Positions 17,256-26,450 of a stretch of DNA of 64,000 nt are shown here, in pieces. Source of the stretch: CAWIHS01 sp963836005 (GTDB taxonomy: Bacteria; Pseudomonadota; Gammaproteobacteria; GRL18); contig CAWIHS010000002.1 in NCBI GenBank assembly GCA_963836005.1, positions 248,001 to 312,000 on the forward strand, written 5' to 3'. The position numbers and the translations under genes were made by a program. Numbering within the stretch: position 1 is the first letter of the stretch; the number at the start of each line of letters is the position of its first letter. The notes beneath the pieces are model-generated. The model searched no databases. It was not told where the DNA came from and saw only the letters and a program-made list of their open reading frames with translations.

Positions 17256-18692
17256 TTATGCAGTCACAGCAGCAGTTTGTGCTGCCCTGATTGAACCCTG
17301 GCTCTTAGCTTTCACCACTGTCATAATGATGTTAAACAGCATGATAGCGGTACCCAGCAGAAATATAGCGCCGCCCACAGCACGCATTGCATAATAAGGA
17401 TGCATGGCTTCCACACTTTCTGCGAAGGTATACGCCAGCGTACCGTACTCATCATACGCGCGCCACATCAGACCTTGCATAATTCCTGAGACCCACATCG
17501 CCACAATATAGATGACCGTACCAATGGTAGCCGTCCAGAAGTGCAGATTAACCAGTTTATTGGACCATAATTCAACATGGAAAATTCTTGGCATCATGTG
17601 ATACAGGGCACCAATACCAACCATAGCCACCCAGCCCAGAGCGCCGGAATGTACATGCCCAATCGTCCAGTCAGTATAGTGAGATAATGCATTAACGGTC
17701 TTGATAGACATAATCGGACCTTCAAAGGTCGACATAGCATAGAAAGCCAGAGACATGATCATAAAACGTAATACATAATCCGTACGCAGCTTGTCCCAGG
17801 CACCAGACAGGGTCATCATACCGTTAACCGCGCCGCCCCACGATGGGATAATCATGGCAATAGAAACTGCAGCCCCCAGAGAACCGGTCCAGTCAGGCAA
17901 AGCGGTATATTGCAGGTGGTGAGCACCCAGCCATACATAACCAAACATCAGCGCCCAGAAGTGGATAACGGATAAACGATAGGAGTAGACAGGACGATTC
18001 GCCTGCTTAGGAACAAAATAGTACATAATACCCAGAAAACCGGCAGTCAGATAAAAGCCAACCGCATTATGCCCCCACCACCATTGAATCATGGCATCCT
18101 GCACACCCGAGTATAATGAATAAGATTTCATAGCTCCAACAGGAATGACGGCGCTATTAACCACGTGAAGAATGGTGATCATCACCATCATGCCCAGGAA
18201 AAACCAGTTGGATACGTAAATATGAGATGATTTGCGATTAGCAATAGTCATCATAAAGTTGAACATGAATGACAACCAGACCACAGCAATCGCCAGGTCA
18301 ATGGGCCATTCCAGCTCAGCATATTCTTTAGACTGAGTCAGCCCCAGAGGCAGGGTAATAACAGCGGAAACAATAATAAGGTTCCAGCCAATGAAGGTGA
18401 ACCAGGCCAGCTTGTCGCTCCATAGTCTGACGCCGCAGGTTCGCTGAACTGTATAAAAAGCGGTTGCCATGAGGATACAGCCGCCATAAGCAAAAATTAC
18501 CGCATTGGTATGTAAGGGTCGTAAACGACCAAAGGATAGATAAGGACTATCGAGATTGAGCACCGGCCATGCCAATTCGGAGGCAATATAGACTCCTACT
18601 AATGCACCGACTAACAGGTAGACGGCGGTCATTACGGCAAACCAGCGAACAACATCGAAGTTATACTTCTGCTCCGCTGCAGCTTCTTGCAT
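17256..18692 (-). CDS. ccoN: cbb3-type cytochrome c oxidase catalytic subunit CcoN
   Basis: Haem-copper oxidase subunit I of the C type, about 478 residues with 12 membrane helices. It contains the low-spin haem ligand region RLRPLHTNAVIFAYGG, the copper-site helix WWWGHNAVGFYLTAGFLG and the haem b3/b pair region THWT-like YTDWTIGHVHSGALGW. The tyrosine crosslink expected in C-type enzymes should lie in the later helices. I choose the ATG at 18692 because TGGAG is then at normal spacing; an ATG 15 bases upstream would overlap it. It heads ccoNOQP and gives the cell a high-affinity oxidase for low oxygen. Palindromes stand upstream at 18798-18828. Confidence 0.96.
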   Translation of the reverse strand: MQEAAAEQKYNFDVVRWFAVMTAVYLLVGALVGVYIASELAWPVLNLDSPYLSFGRLRPLHTNAVIFAYGGCILMATAFYTVQRTCGVRLWSDKLAWFTFIGWNLIIVSAVITLPLGLTQSKEYAELEWPIDLAIAVVWLSFMFNFMMTIANRKSSHIYVSNWFFLGMMVMITILHVVNSAVIPVGAMKSYSLYSGVQDAMIQWWWGHNAVGFYLTAGFLGIMYYFVPKQANRPVYSYRLSVIHFWALMFGYVWLGAHHLQYTALPDWTGSLGAAVSIAMIIPSWGGAVNGMMTLSGAWDKLRTDYVLRFMIMSLAFYAMSTFEGPIMSIKTVNALSHYTDWTIGHVHSGALGWVAMVGIGALYHMMPRIFHVELWSNKLVNLHFWTATIGTVIYIVAMWVSGIMQGLMWRAYDEYGTLAYTFAESVEAMHPYYAMRAVGGAIFLLGTAIMLFNIIMTVVKAKSQGSIRAAQTAAVTA

Positions 18693-18797
18693 GATGTTTC
18701 TCCACAATTATTATTACAATTTTACCCATAAGTTATTCAATCGCCCATATTTTCGGGAGTATAGAACGCTGATATTTTGCACTTTTTAAATGCAACG

Positions 18798-18828
18798 ATC
18801 AACTATAATTGATGTCTAATATAGACAT
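18798..18828. promoter_or_regulatory. Overlapping inverted repeats upstream of ccoN, candidate operator
   Basis: ATCAA-CTATAA-TTGAT (18798-18813) overlaps ATGTCTA-ATA-TAGACAT (18812-18828), a perfect 7-bp inverted repeat. They lie 105-135 bp before the ccoN start. They do not match the FNR/Anr box TTGAT-N4-ATCAA, which might have been expected for cbb3 genes; the regulator is unknown. Confidence 0.45.
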
Positions 18829-18987
18829 ATGTCATTTACCGGCTTGATATATCATTGTTTAACCAATATCTTTATGTTGAGCAGAAAAACATGACTGAGA
18901 TTACCCTGCAGTATTTTTCTTTTTGCGTACAAAAGCGGTTTTTTCTATCTTTTACGGCTGAAAAAAGCTTTTTAGCACAGACAGATT

Positions 18988-19695
18988 TTACTGCTCGGGG
19001 AGCAGTTTTGCAGAGGTTTCCTGTGGTGTCAGCAGTTTTTCCCTCATACGCTTAAAGTCTGCAAGAGTTGTGTATTGAAACATTTCCTTGCCTTTGACAT
19101 TGTACATAACGTCAAGCCCTTTTTCGGGATAAAGCCAGTGCTCGATATGTTCATCCAGAGTGATCACTTCGCCCGGTTTACCAAAAAACCTGAGCAACAA
19201 TTCCTTGTCTACACTGTTGCTGGGAATATAGGTTAACGAAAGTATCTTTCTAGCAGACATCACTTGCTGCAAATCATCAATGGGAAATTTTATTGAAGCC
19301 GTAGGCAGTTTTTCAGGTTTTCCGGAGTTTTTCAATAAATACTCAATATCCAGCTCAGATGGATCGAGTTCGAGAATGATTTTGGCACGTAATCCAGAAA
19401 GATTAACCCTGATAAAATAGGCTTCCAGACTGATGGATTGATCAGGGTTTTGAAACCAGGCCAATTCATACTCACTCAGCAGTGTCCGGTCTGCATCAGC
19501 GAGTGTGGCCTTGCCAATATCCAGATCAAACACCCTTAGCAGATTGTCATTGACAGGGGTAATTTGCCATGGCAGGTTAGTAACTTGTTTACCCCCTGGT
19601 TCAGGCGTTGTCAGTTTGTTATTAAAACTGGAAAACAGCCAGTAGGCTATTACAGCCAGGATGAGGAAAATCCATAATTTTTTCTGTTTCATCAT
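18988..19695 (-). CDS. Membrane-anchored periplasmic protein of unknown function
   Basis: About 235 residues, family not recognised. One N-terminal helix (LWIFLILAVIAYWLF, about residues 6-22) is followed by a soluble domain rich in beta-like segments, beginning LPWQITPVNDNLLRVFDLDIGKATLADADR. It contains KFPIDDLQQVMSARKILSLTYIPS and FGKPGEVITLDEHIEHWLYPEKGLDVMYN, an arrangement suggesting an SRPBCC-like or lipid-binding beta fold, which is conjecture. I start at the ATG pair 19692-19695, which puts the helix at the N-terminus; a longer reading adds 22 unlikely residues. It stands between ccoN and bioD with about 180-290 bp on both sides. Confidence 0.75.
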   Translation of the reverse strand: MMKQKKLWIFLILAVIAYWLFSSFNNKLTTPEPGGKQVTNLPWQITPVNDNLLRVFDLDIGKATLADADRTLLSEYELAWFQNPDQSISLEAYFIRVNLSGLRAKIILELDPSELDIEYLLKNSGKPEKLPTASIKFPIDDLQQVMSARKILSLTYIPSNSVDKELLLRFFGKPGEVITLDEHIEHWLYPEKGLDVMYNVKGKEMFQYTTLADFKRMREKLLTPQETSAKLLPEQ

Positions 19696-19882
19696 TGCTT
19701 GAATACCTGTTTGTAAATAGGTGTCAGCCCCAAGAATTAACAGGCCACAGGAAAATGGCAATCAGTATAGTGAACTTATTTGAGTGTTTCAATGACAAAC
19801 AAAGCTCCTCGTTAAAGTCTTTGTCAACTTTACTGTAACAGCTATTATATGCTCACAGATGGTTTAACGGTTTAATTCAGCT

Positions 19883-20560
19883 TCAGCGTAACAGATCCAC
19901 TTCAATACTTTCAGAAAATGCCTGTTGCGTTTCATTCAAATCCGGCAGAGAACCTAAAAAGGGGGCGGCCAGTCTTGTTTGCAAACTGCTAACATTTTCC
20001 TGCAGAAAAAACATCTCATCTGCCTGCGTGCCGCAATTGGCAATCCAGCCCGCCAGTTCCATCCCGCAATGCTCGATTGCCTGTGCAGTAAGCAAGGCAT
20101 GATTGATGCATCCCAGACGCATGGCCACCACGAGTATAATTTTATAACCCAGCATGTGTGCCAGATCGGCAACCAGCTGCTGTTCATTCAGAGGTACCAG
20201 CCAGCCGCCAACCCCTTCAACCAGTATATAGTCAGTCTGGCATTCCTGAGCTCTGATCAATGGCACAATAGCTTCGGGCTTTATTTCCCTGGCACACAGT
20301 CCAGCCGCAATATGCGGTGCTATAGCAGGTTCAAAGGCATAGGGATTAATGAGCGTATAATCCAGTTTAACACTGGATGCCTGCATTAAAGCTAATGCAT
20401 CATCATTCCGCAATCCCTGCGCTGTCATCTGGCAACCACTGGCTACCGGTTTAAACCCCAGCGTACGATGTCCCTGCTGCGCCAGAGCAGTGAGTAAACC
20501 GGTAGTGATCACTGTCTTACCGGCATCCGTATCCGTGGCAGTAACAAAGTAACCTTTCAT
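19883..20560 (-). CDS. bioD: Dethiobiotin synthetase BioD
   Basis: ATP-dependent closure of the ureido ring from 7,8-diaminopelargonic acid and CO2. 225 residues, the usual length. P-loop TDTDAGKTVITTGLL (about residue 8), substrate-loop KPVASGC and EGVGGWLVPLN. Last gene of bioB-F-H-C-D; the start overlaps the bioC stop (ATGA). Confidence 0.96.
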   Translation of the reverse strand: MKGYFVTATDTDAGKTVITTGLLTALAQQGHRTLGFKPVASGCQMTAQGLRNDDALALMQASSVKLDYTLINPYAFEPAIAPHIAAGLCAREIKPEAIVPLIRAQECQTDYILVEGVGGWLVPLNEQQLVADLAHMLGYKIILVVAMRLGCINHALLTAQAIEHCGMELAGWIANCGTQADEMFFLQENVSSLQTRLAAPFLGSLPDLNETQQAFSESIEVDLLR

Positions 20561-21516
20561 GAGCGTAAGCTACTTTTAAGCTGGGTCAACGAGATGGAAG
20601 TCTGATGCTCCTTACGATGCTGCAGCGGTGTGACTGGATTCCAGGCATGACCATATAAGACCTCATAAGTTAGCGGATATCCTGCTTCAGTACGAAATTG
20701 CTCATAGGCCTGATACATGGATTTCAGGCGGGCCTTACCGGTCAGGGCTTTTTCACGCCCATGGTTTTGATTATGCGCACCCATGGCCTTGAGATCCATT
20801 AAAATGTCCTTCACTGATGGATAATTGACAATGATCCTTTCACTGTCTATGACTGGATTTTCGGCCTGTACGCTATAAAGTGCATCACCGAGCTCATGCA
20901 TATCCGTAAACTGATTGACATGCACTTTATCGCTGACCTGAGACCAGCTTGCTCTTAGTTCTTTCAGTGTTTCCGGCCCAAAGGTGGTAAATAATAATAA
21001 CCCTCCAGGGCTGAGGACACGGCGAAATTCATGAAACAGTCCAGGTAAATCCTCACACCACTGAATCGTTAAGTTAGAAAAAACCAGATCTACGCTGGCA
21101 TCTTTCAGGGGCAAATGCTCAGCATCAGCACAGAGAAACTTATAACGCCTGCCTGGATGTGTTTTTTTAAATGCGCCAAACCAGTGAGACAGTTTTTTTC
21201 TCATGCCTTTATGTTCGATATTCTGGCGCATTTTCAGCAGCATATTTTCAGCCAGATCCAGGGTGATAATATCTGCGCCGGGATACTGTGACGCCAGCCC
21301 AATGGATCCCTGTCCGGTTCCGGCGCCAATATCCAGTATCATGCGAGGTACAGTGTTAATATATTCCAGACGCTCAAGTAAGCGCTTACAAACTTCCTGC
21401 TGCAGCAAAGCGACCTGATCATAGCTCTCTGCGGCTTGGTTGAAGGAATTTCGCACCTGTTGTTTATTTAATCTGTAAAGTTTCTGTGGCAAAATGATTT
21501 CTCGATAAACCGGCAT
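20557..21516 (-). CDS. bioC: Malonyl-ACP O-methyltransferase BioC
   Basis: Methylates malonyl-ACP to start pimelate assembly on the fatty acid pathway. N-terminus LDKQQV-like motif NKQQVRNSFNQAAESYDQVALLQ, SAM site ILDIGAGTGQGSIGL (about residue 63), then DLVFSNLTIQW and LSPGGLLLFTTFGP. The 319 residues are somewhat longer than E. coli BioC because of a C-terminal extension (HRKEHQTSISLTQLKSSLRS). Adjacent to bioH and bioD. Confidence 0.93.
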   Translation of the reverse strand: MPVYREIILPQKLYRLNKQQVRNSFNQAAESYDQVALLQQEVCKRLLERLEYINTVPRMILDIGAGTGQGSIGLASQYPGADIITLDLAENMLLKMRQNIEHKGMRKKLSHWFGAFKKTHPGRRYKFLCADAEHLPLKDASVDLVFSNLTIQWCEDLPGLFHEFRRVLSPGGLLLFTTFGPETLKELRASWSQVSDKVHVNQFTDMHELGDALYSVQAENPVIDSERIIVNYPSVKDILMDLKAMGAHNQNHGREKALTGKARLKSMYQAYEQFRTEAGYPLTYEVLYGHAWNPVTPLQHRKEHQTSISLTQLKSSLRS

Positions 21517-21562
21517 GACGCCTGCGGATGTGTTTCTCTAGAGGATGATTTTAGCAAAACTA

Positions 21563-22351
21563 TTATACTGTTTTGAGCAAAATTTCAACAAATGCCTGCG
21601 GATGTGAAATAAACGGTGCATGTCCCGCCTGCGCAATGGTCTGTAGAGAAATATTTGAGGATTGAGCAAGCTGCTTAAGAGCTCTGAGCTTTACCAACGT
21701 ATCCCGCTGACCCGCGATAAAGGTTACCGGAATGGTTAAAGAAGCCAGCAGTTCTCTTTTATCTTCATTGAGCAGAATCTGCAAACCCTGCTGCAACGCC
21801 ACGGGATCGGCCTCACCCTGAAGACTCAGCTGAGACTGAATTTTTTTTATGTCCTGTTTGGCGGAAGGGCTGCCCAGCGCCTGAATGGCGAGAAACCGTT
21901 TCAAGGTTGCCCGGTGATCTTTTTGCAGGCTGTTTGCAAAGCTTTGAAAAAGCTTTGCTTCAACCGCATCAGGCCAGTCATCATTCTGAACAAAACGGGG
22001 GGTAGCGCCAACCAGTACCAGCTGATGAATATCATCCCTGAATATCGCAGCCAGATCAATTGCCACCAGCGCACCCATTGACCAGCCAACAATGATGTTG
22101 CTCTGTTTAACGCTTAATAAAGGCTGCAAAGCATCCGCCAGGCTGGCTGAAGTCAAGCCTGGTTTCAGAGGAGAACTTCGTCCGTGTCCGGGTAAATCCA
22201 CTACGGTGAATTGATATTCGGGTAATTGAGAGACCAAAACAGGCAAAATATCATTCCAGATACCGCTATTCATCCCCCAGCCGTGAACAAACAAAACCTG
22301 TTTGCTCGGGTTTTCAGTCCGGGAATACGAGCAATGGTAGAGAGTGCTCAC
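21563..22351 (-). CDS. bioH: Pimeloyl-ACP methyl ester carboxylesterase BioH
   Basis: Alpha/beta hydrolase that removes the methyl group from pimeloyl-ACP methyl ester. HGWGMNSGIW near residue 23 is the BioH oxyanion motif. The nucleophile elbow is GWSMGALVA (Ser about 91). The Asp (AGQRDTLV) and His (AGHAPFISHP) of the triad are present. Starts at GTG, overlapping the bioF stop (GTGA). Confidence 0.94.
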   Translation of the reverse strand: MSTLYHCSYSRTENPSKQVLFVHGWGMNSGIWNDILPVLVSQLPEYQFTVVDLPGHGRSSPLKPGLTSASLADALQPLLSVKQSNIIVGWSMGALVAIDLAAIFRDDIHQLVLVGATPRFVQNDDWPDAVEAKLFQSFANSLQKDHRATLKRFLAIQALGSPSAKQDIKKIQSQLSLQGEADPVALQQGLQILLNEDKRELLASLTIPVTFIAGQRDTLVKLRALKQLAQSSNISLQTIAQAGHAPFISHPQAFVEILLKTV

Positions 22352-23559
22352 TGCCTCTCCTCCCTGGCCATCAGTTTATCCAGAGCCTCCAGTAAAACAT
22401 CAATATCACTTTCCTGGTGGGCTGCAGACAGCGTAATACGCAATCTGGCCGTGTTCTGCGGCACTGAGGGCGGACGTATGGGAGCAATCAGCAGCCCCTG
22501 CTGTGCCAGCAGCTGGCTTATTTTCAGGACTTTCTCACTACTGCCCACCAGAATCGGCTGTATGGGGGTTATAGAATCCAGTAGTGGCAAATCCAGCTGC
22601 CTGGCCCCCTGTTTAAAGCGCTGAATCAGAGTGTTTAATTTTTCTCTGCGCCAGCTCTCATTAAGCGTGATGCGGAGACTTTCCCTGAGAGCCTGCGCCA
22701 GGGCACCTGGCATGGCGGTCGTATAGATGTAGCTGCGAGACTGCTGAATCAGCGTTTCAATTAATGCCTCACTGCCTGCAACAAAAGCACCAAAAACACC
22801 CATCGCCTTACCCAGCGTAGCCATATATACTGGCAGCTCATTTTGATCCAGGCCGAAGGCCTGTGCAGTTCCTGCACCCGTTTCACCCAGCACGCCAAAG
22901 CCATGTGCATCATCCAGCATCATCCAGGCATGATATCGCTGACAGATCTGACTGATTTGAACCACATCAGCCATATCACCGTCCATACTGAAAACCGCAT
23001 CACTCATCACCAGTTTCCTAACCGGCCGTTGTTCAAAGGACGTCGATTCCCTGGACAGCAGTCTTTGTAGCATATCCATATCATTATGCCGGTAGCGCAG
23101 GTAACCAGCACGAGATAACAGAGCCGCATCAATTAATGATGCATGGTTCAACTTATCCTGTACGATCCAGTCATGTTTACCAACCAGAGCATTGGCTATA
23201 CCAAGATTCGCCATGTATCCGCTAGAAAACAGCAGAGCCCTGGAACGTCCGGTAAATGCTGCTAATTCTTCTTCAAGCTGGTGATGTGCATGGCAATGGC
23301 CACTGACAAGGTGCGCCGCGCCACTGCCGGCCCCATATTGATCAACCCCTTTTTTGAACTGTTTGATAATATCAGGATGATTGGCCAGACCCAGATAATC
23401 ATTACTGCAAAAACTTAGATATGCACGCCCGGCGATGTGCAGGTGAATTTGCTGAGGACCCTGAATAACTTTACGCTGACGATATAGAGATTGCTGCTGA
23501 CGTAAATCCAGTTCCTGCTGCAGAGCCTGATCCATGGAAAGTGCTGGCGGAATGCTCAA
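22348..23559 (-). CDS. bioF: 8-amino-7-oxononanoate synthase BioF
   Basis: PLP-dependent alpha-oxoamine synthase condensing pimeloyl-ACP and alanine. Motifs: FCSNDYLGLANHP, GAGSGAAHLVSGHCHAH, DDAHGFGVLGETGAG and the PLP lysine in ATLGKAMGVFGAFV. The start is most likely TTG at 23559, with AAGGA about nine bases upstream. An ATG 24 bases downstream would remove the first eight residues but lacks a clear ribosome site. 403 residues, slightly long for the family. Confidence 0.95.
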   Translation of the reverse strand: MSIPPALSMDQALQQELDLRQQQSLYRQRKVIQGPQQIHLHIAGRAYLSFCSNDYLGLANHPDIIKQFKKGVDQYGAGSGAAHLVSGHCHAHHQLEEELAAFTGRSRALLFSSGYMANLGIANALVGKHDWIVQDKLNHASLIDAALLSRAGYLRYRHNDMDMLQRLLSRESTSFEQRPVRKLVMSDAVFSMDGDMADVVQISQICQRYHAWMMLDDAHGFGVLGETGAGTAQAFGLDQNELPVYMATLGKAMGVFGAFVAGSEALIETLIQQSRSYIYTTAMPGALAQALRESLRITLNESWRREKLNTLIQRFKQGARQLDLPLLDSITPIQPILVGSSEKVLKISQLLAQQGLLIAPIRPPSVPQNTARLRITLSAAHQESDIDVLLEALDKLMAREERQ

Positions 23560-23612
23560 ACGAAGATTTCCTTATTCCCTGTGCCATTCAATTCAGTCTG
23601 TAATGGGTAAGA

Positions 23613-24644
23613 CTAGGCAGAACGGTTTTCAGTAGCCGAGGTCTCATACCCATGCTGATTTTTTGCGGAACATTTTTTCTGCTTGCCCTTCTTTTTATCG
23701 AGGCCGGTTTTTATACCCAGATTGTCAAACAAAGCCTGATCTCTGTACATGCCTGAATTATCCGTAGTCAATAAACGCTCTCCGTAAAAAACCGAATTGG
23801 CCCCGGCAAAGAAACACATAGCCTGCATTTCATCTGACATTTCTTCTCGACCGGCAGAAAGTCGTACCACTGATTTTGGCATCATTACCCTGGCCACCGC
23901 TACGGTGCGGATAAATTCCAGGGCAGGGATTTTTGCGCCGCCATACAGCGGTGTGCCTTCAACCTGTACCAGCATATTGATCGGCACACTATCGGGATGT
24001 TGTTGCATGTTTGCCAGCTGAATCAGCAGACTGCTGCGATCCCTGCGTTCTTCTCCCATGCCCAGAATTCCACCGCTGCAAACATGAATACCTGCTTCCT
24101 GTACGTTTTTTATCGTTTCCAGCCTGTCCTGGAAGGTGCGCGTGGTGATCACATTACCGTAAAATTCCGGGGAGGTATCCAGATTGTGGTTGTAATAATC
24201 CAGTCCAGCCGCTCTGAGCTGCCGTGACTGTTCGCTATCCAGCATACCCAGTGTCACACAGCTCTCCATACCCAGTTGTTTAACCGCCTTGATCATTTCA
24301 ATGACCTGAGGAAAATCTCTTTTATTTGGTCTTGACCAGGCAGCCCCCATACAGAAACGTTCGGCACCCTGTTGTTTGGCCGCCTGCGCGGCCTCGAGCA
24401 CGGCTTCAACTGAGAGCAGGGATTCGCTTTCCAGGCTGGTATTATGATGCGCGCTTTGGGAGCAATAACCGCAATCTTCGGAGCATTTTCCCGTCTTGAT
24501 GCTTAGCAGGGTACTGATCTGAACACAATTGGGATCGAAATTTTGCCGATGTATCGTATGCGCCTGGAAGAGTAAATCATTCATTGGAAGTTCAAACAGC
24601 GCTTCAACTTCTGCCAGTGTCCAGTCATGTCTTAATGTTGTCAT
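23613..24644 (-). CDS. bioB: Biotin synthase BioB
   Basis: Radical SAM enzyme inserting sulfur into dethiobiotin. The radical SAM cysteines are in CSEDCGYCSQS (about residue 53). The 2Fe-2S ligands and the conserved YYNHNLDTSPEFY and SAGREEMSDE motifs are present. The C-terminus ends in a Lys/Ser-rich tail. First gene of the biotin operon. bioA, whose product supplies the diaminopelargonate step, is not in the cluster and must be elsewhere or replaced. I see no clear BirA palindrome in the 390 bp upstream. Confidence 0.97.
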   Translation of the reverse strand: MTTLRHDWTLAEVEALFELPMNDLLFQAHTIHRQNFDPNCVQISTLLSIKTGKCSEDCGYCSQSAHHNTSLESESLLSVEAVLEAAQAAKQQGAERFCMGAAWSRPNKRDFPQVIEMIKAVKQLGMESCVTLGMLDSEQSRQLRAAGLDYYNHNLDTSPEFYGNVITTRTFQDRLETIKNVQEAGIHVCSGGILGMGEERRDRSSLLIQLANMQQHPDSVPINMLVQVEGTPLYGGAKIPALEFIRTVAVARVMMPKSVVRLSAGREEMSDEMQAMCFFAGANSVFYGERLLTTDNSGMYRDQALFDNLGIKTGLDKKKGKQKKCSAKNQHGYETSATENRSA

Positions 24645-25036
24645 AATCTAATTTATAGTCGTTTATAAGTAAATCTGATTGAATCAGATGAAAAATCCCG
24701 CGTACACTGCGTAGCCAGGATATTCACTCAGTGCAGCATTTCAGGTCTTTGTGAAAGGCCGGTAAATGGCTCCTGCATAAGCTGCAATTCCTGCATAACC
24801 ACCATGATATAATAGAGGCAGGGGCTGATGCCGTCCATACTGTCAATAAATTTCCTGACGGAGGACACGAACTGTTAGATATGCATCGTAGCCTGGAAAA
24901 ACTTGCATTGTCTCTTCCCTAAATACTAATATAGGCTGAACTCAGGATAAGATCGTTCATAGCAGGACGTTGTTCAAAGTGTTATCCCGAGTTCAGGTTA
25001 ATATAGCATAATAAATAAACTACAAGGATGTAGTCA
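24645..25036. other. bioB-comF intergenic region with decayed family A and intact family B repeats
   Basis: No gene found. 24721-24835 is a decayed family A copy, with GGCTCCTGCATAAGCTGCA and the AGAGGCAGGGGCTGATGCCG segment. 24936-24996 is a family B stem-loop. Divergent promoters for bioB and comF must lie in the rest. Confidence 0.5.
24936..24996. repeat. Family B stem-loop repeat, copy 1
   Basis: CTGAACTCAGGATAA (24936-24950) pairs with TTATCCCGAGTTCAG (24982-24996) at 14 of 15 positions across a 31-base loop. It is related to the copy at 41932-41995; the two copies differ by compensating stem changes. It ends about 40 bp before comF. Confidence 0.75.
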
Positions 25037-25774
25037 ATGAAAAACCGTACTGGAACAAACAACTTCCTCGCTGATGTCCTGTCTGTATTGTTGCCGCAAC
25101 ACTGCCTGTTTTGCCGTGTAAAAACCACCAATCAGTTTGCTATCTGTAAAGACTGTCTGGCTGACCTGCCGAGTAATTTCAGTCACTGCGAACGCTGTTC
25201 ACTGCCGCTGGAAGCCTCTGCAGAGTATACTGGTCCGAGACTTTGCGGTAATTGCCAGAGTCATCGCTATTATTATGATCTGGTCTATAGCCCCTTTCTC
25301 TACAGTGACGGGATCCGTTACCTGATAAGGCAGTTAAAATATCACCAGAAGCTTCATTATAGCGCAGTTCTGGCAACACTGTTTACTGAGGCGATGACCG
25401 ACAAGCTCAACCTGCCGCAGTTATTTATCCCCATGCCGATGCATCCCGACCGCCTGAGGCAGCGCGGCTTTAACCAGGCTCTGGAACTGACACGCCGGCT
25501 TTGCAGTCATTATCCATCACCGATGAATGGCCAGTCATTAGTTCGCACAAGGAATACGGAGCTGCAGGCAGGGCTGGACAAAAAGCAACGGCAAAAAAAT
25601 GTTCGTCATGCCTTTACCCTGGTGAAAGGGATTCAATTTCAGCACGTTGCTCTGGTTGATGATGTCATGACCACCGGCAGTACCGTAAACGAAGCCGCTC
25701 GGATATTAAAAGCGGCCGGGATCAGGCAGGTTGATATCTGGTGCTTAGCCAGGGCCGGTAAAAACTCTAATTGA
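25037..25774 (+). CDS. comF: ComF-family phosphoribosyltransferase-like protein
   Basis: 245 residues. Double zinc-ribbon N-terminus (CLFCRV, CKDC, CERC and CGNC). The PRPP-binding motif VALVDDVMTTGSTVNEAA is about residue 206. FIPMPMHPDRLRQRGFNQALELTR is the ComF hallmark. In competent bacteria ComF is needed for uptake of transforming DNA. AAGGA precedes the ATG. Beside bioB, as in many gammaproteobacteria (comF/gntX next to bioH in E. coli). Converges on phoU with an 8-bp overlap. Confidence 0.92.
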   Translation: MKNRTGTNNFLADVLSVLLPQHCLFCRVKTTNQFAICKDCLADLPSNFSHCERCSLPLEASAEYTGPRLCGNCQSHRYYYDLVYSPFLYSDGIRYLIRQLKYHQKLHYSAVLATLFTEAMTDKLNLPQLFIPMPMHPDRLRQRGFNQALELTRRLCSHYPSPMNGQSLVRTRNTELQAGLDKKQRQKNVRHAFTLVKGIQFQHVALVDDVMTTGSTVNEAARILKAAGIRQVDIWCLARAGKNSN

Positions 25775-26450
25775 GATCTACAATCTCTCCGGTAGCAATA
25801 TAGATAATTCGTTCTGCAATATTAGTCATCAGATCTCCGCTTCTTTCCAGGTTATGAGATATCCATAAAATATAAGTATATGCAGGGGCATTAGTCGGAT
25901 CCGTGTGCAATAAATTGAACACCTTGTGAATAAGATGTTTTTCAGTCAGGTCAAGGGCTATATCAATTTTAGCAACTTCAGACGCAGCAATTACATGCTT
26001 GTCAGCATAAGCCTTAATGACCAATTTTAGCATTGAAATACATTTTTCAGTCATCGCAGAAAGATCAGCTATTAATGTCTCCAGGGGAGCCTGTTTGTCC
26101 TCATTCAAACCCGCAGCAGCCATTTGCTGAACAATATTAGCCATGGATGCAGCGTGATCAGCAATTCGCTCCAGTTCACTGGCTACTTCTATGTCCGCAA
26201 TCAACTCACGCAGATCTTTTGCTACCGGTTGCTGACGGGCAATCGTTATAATGCACTCTTCCCTGATTTCAAGCTGTAAGGCATTGATATACTGGTCGTG
26301 TTCTATGACTATACGGCATAATTGTGTGTCCAGTTGGGGATAAGACTGTAAAACTCGATTCAAAGCCTGAACAGTTTCATCGCCTAATTTGATGATGCGT
26401 TTTCTGAGCTGTGATTCTTCCCGGGCCAACAATGTATTTATAAGTGTCAT
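25767..26450 (-). CDS. phoU: Phosphate transport regulator PhoU
   Basis: 227 residues, two PhoU three-helix domains. The metal-binding signatures are visible: DLRELIADIEVASELERIADHAASMA in the first domain and ILWISHNLERSGDLMTNIAERI in the second. PhoU links the Pst transporter to the PhoR sensor. Unusually it stands alone; no pst genes are adjacent, so it is a detached copy or the pst operon is elsewhere. Confidence 0.92.
   Translation of the reverse strand: MTLINTLLAREESQLRKRIIKLGDETVQALNRVLQSYPQLDTQLCRIVIEHDQYINALQLEIREECIITIARQQPVAKDLRELIADIEVASELERIADHAASMANIVQQMAAAGLNEDKQAPLETLIADLSAMTEKCISMLKLVIKAYADKHVIAASEVAKIDIALDLTEKHLIHKVFNLLHTDPTNAPAYTYILWISHNLERSGDLMTNIAERIIYIATGEIVDLN

Noticed and set aside
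18846..18857. TTGATATATCAT as an FNR/Anr box upstream of ccoN
   Set aside because: Half-sites are two bases apart rather than four, and the right half does not match ATCAA.
18855..19055. 66-residue plus-strand reading upstream of ccoN
   Set aside because: No ribosome site, overlaps the end of the convergent gene, and composition is not protein-like.
24645..24720. BirA operator before bioB
   Set aside because: Only weak TTTATA/TATAA inverted similarity; no TTGTAAACC-type half-sites.
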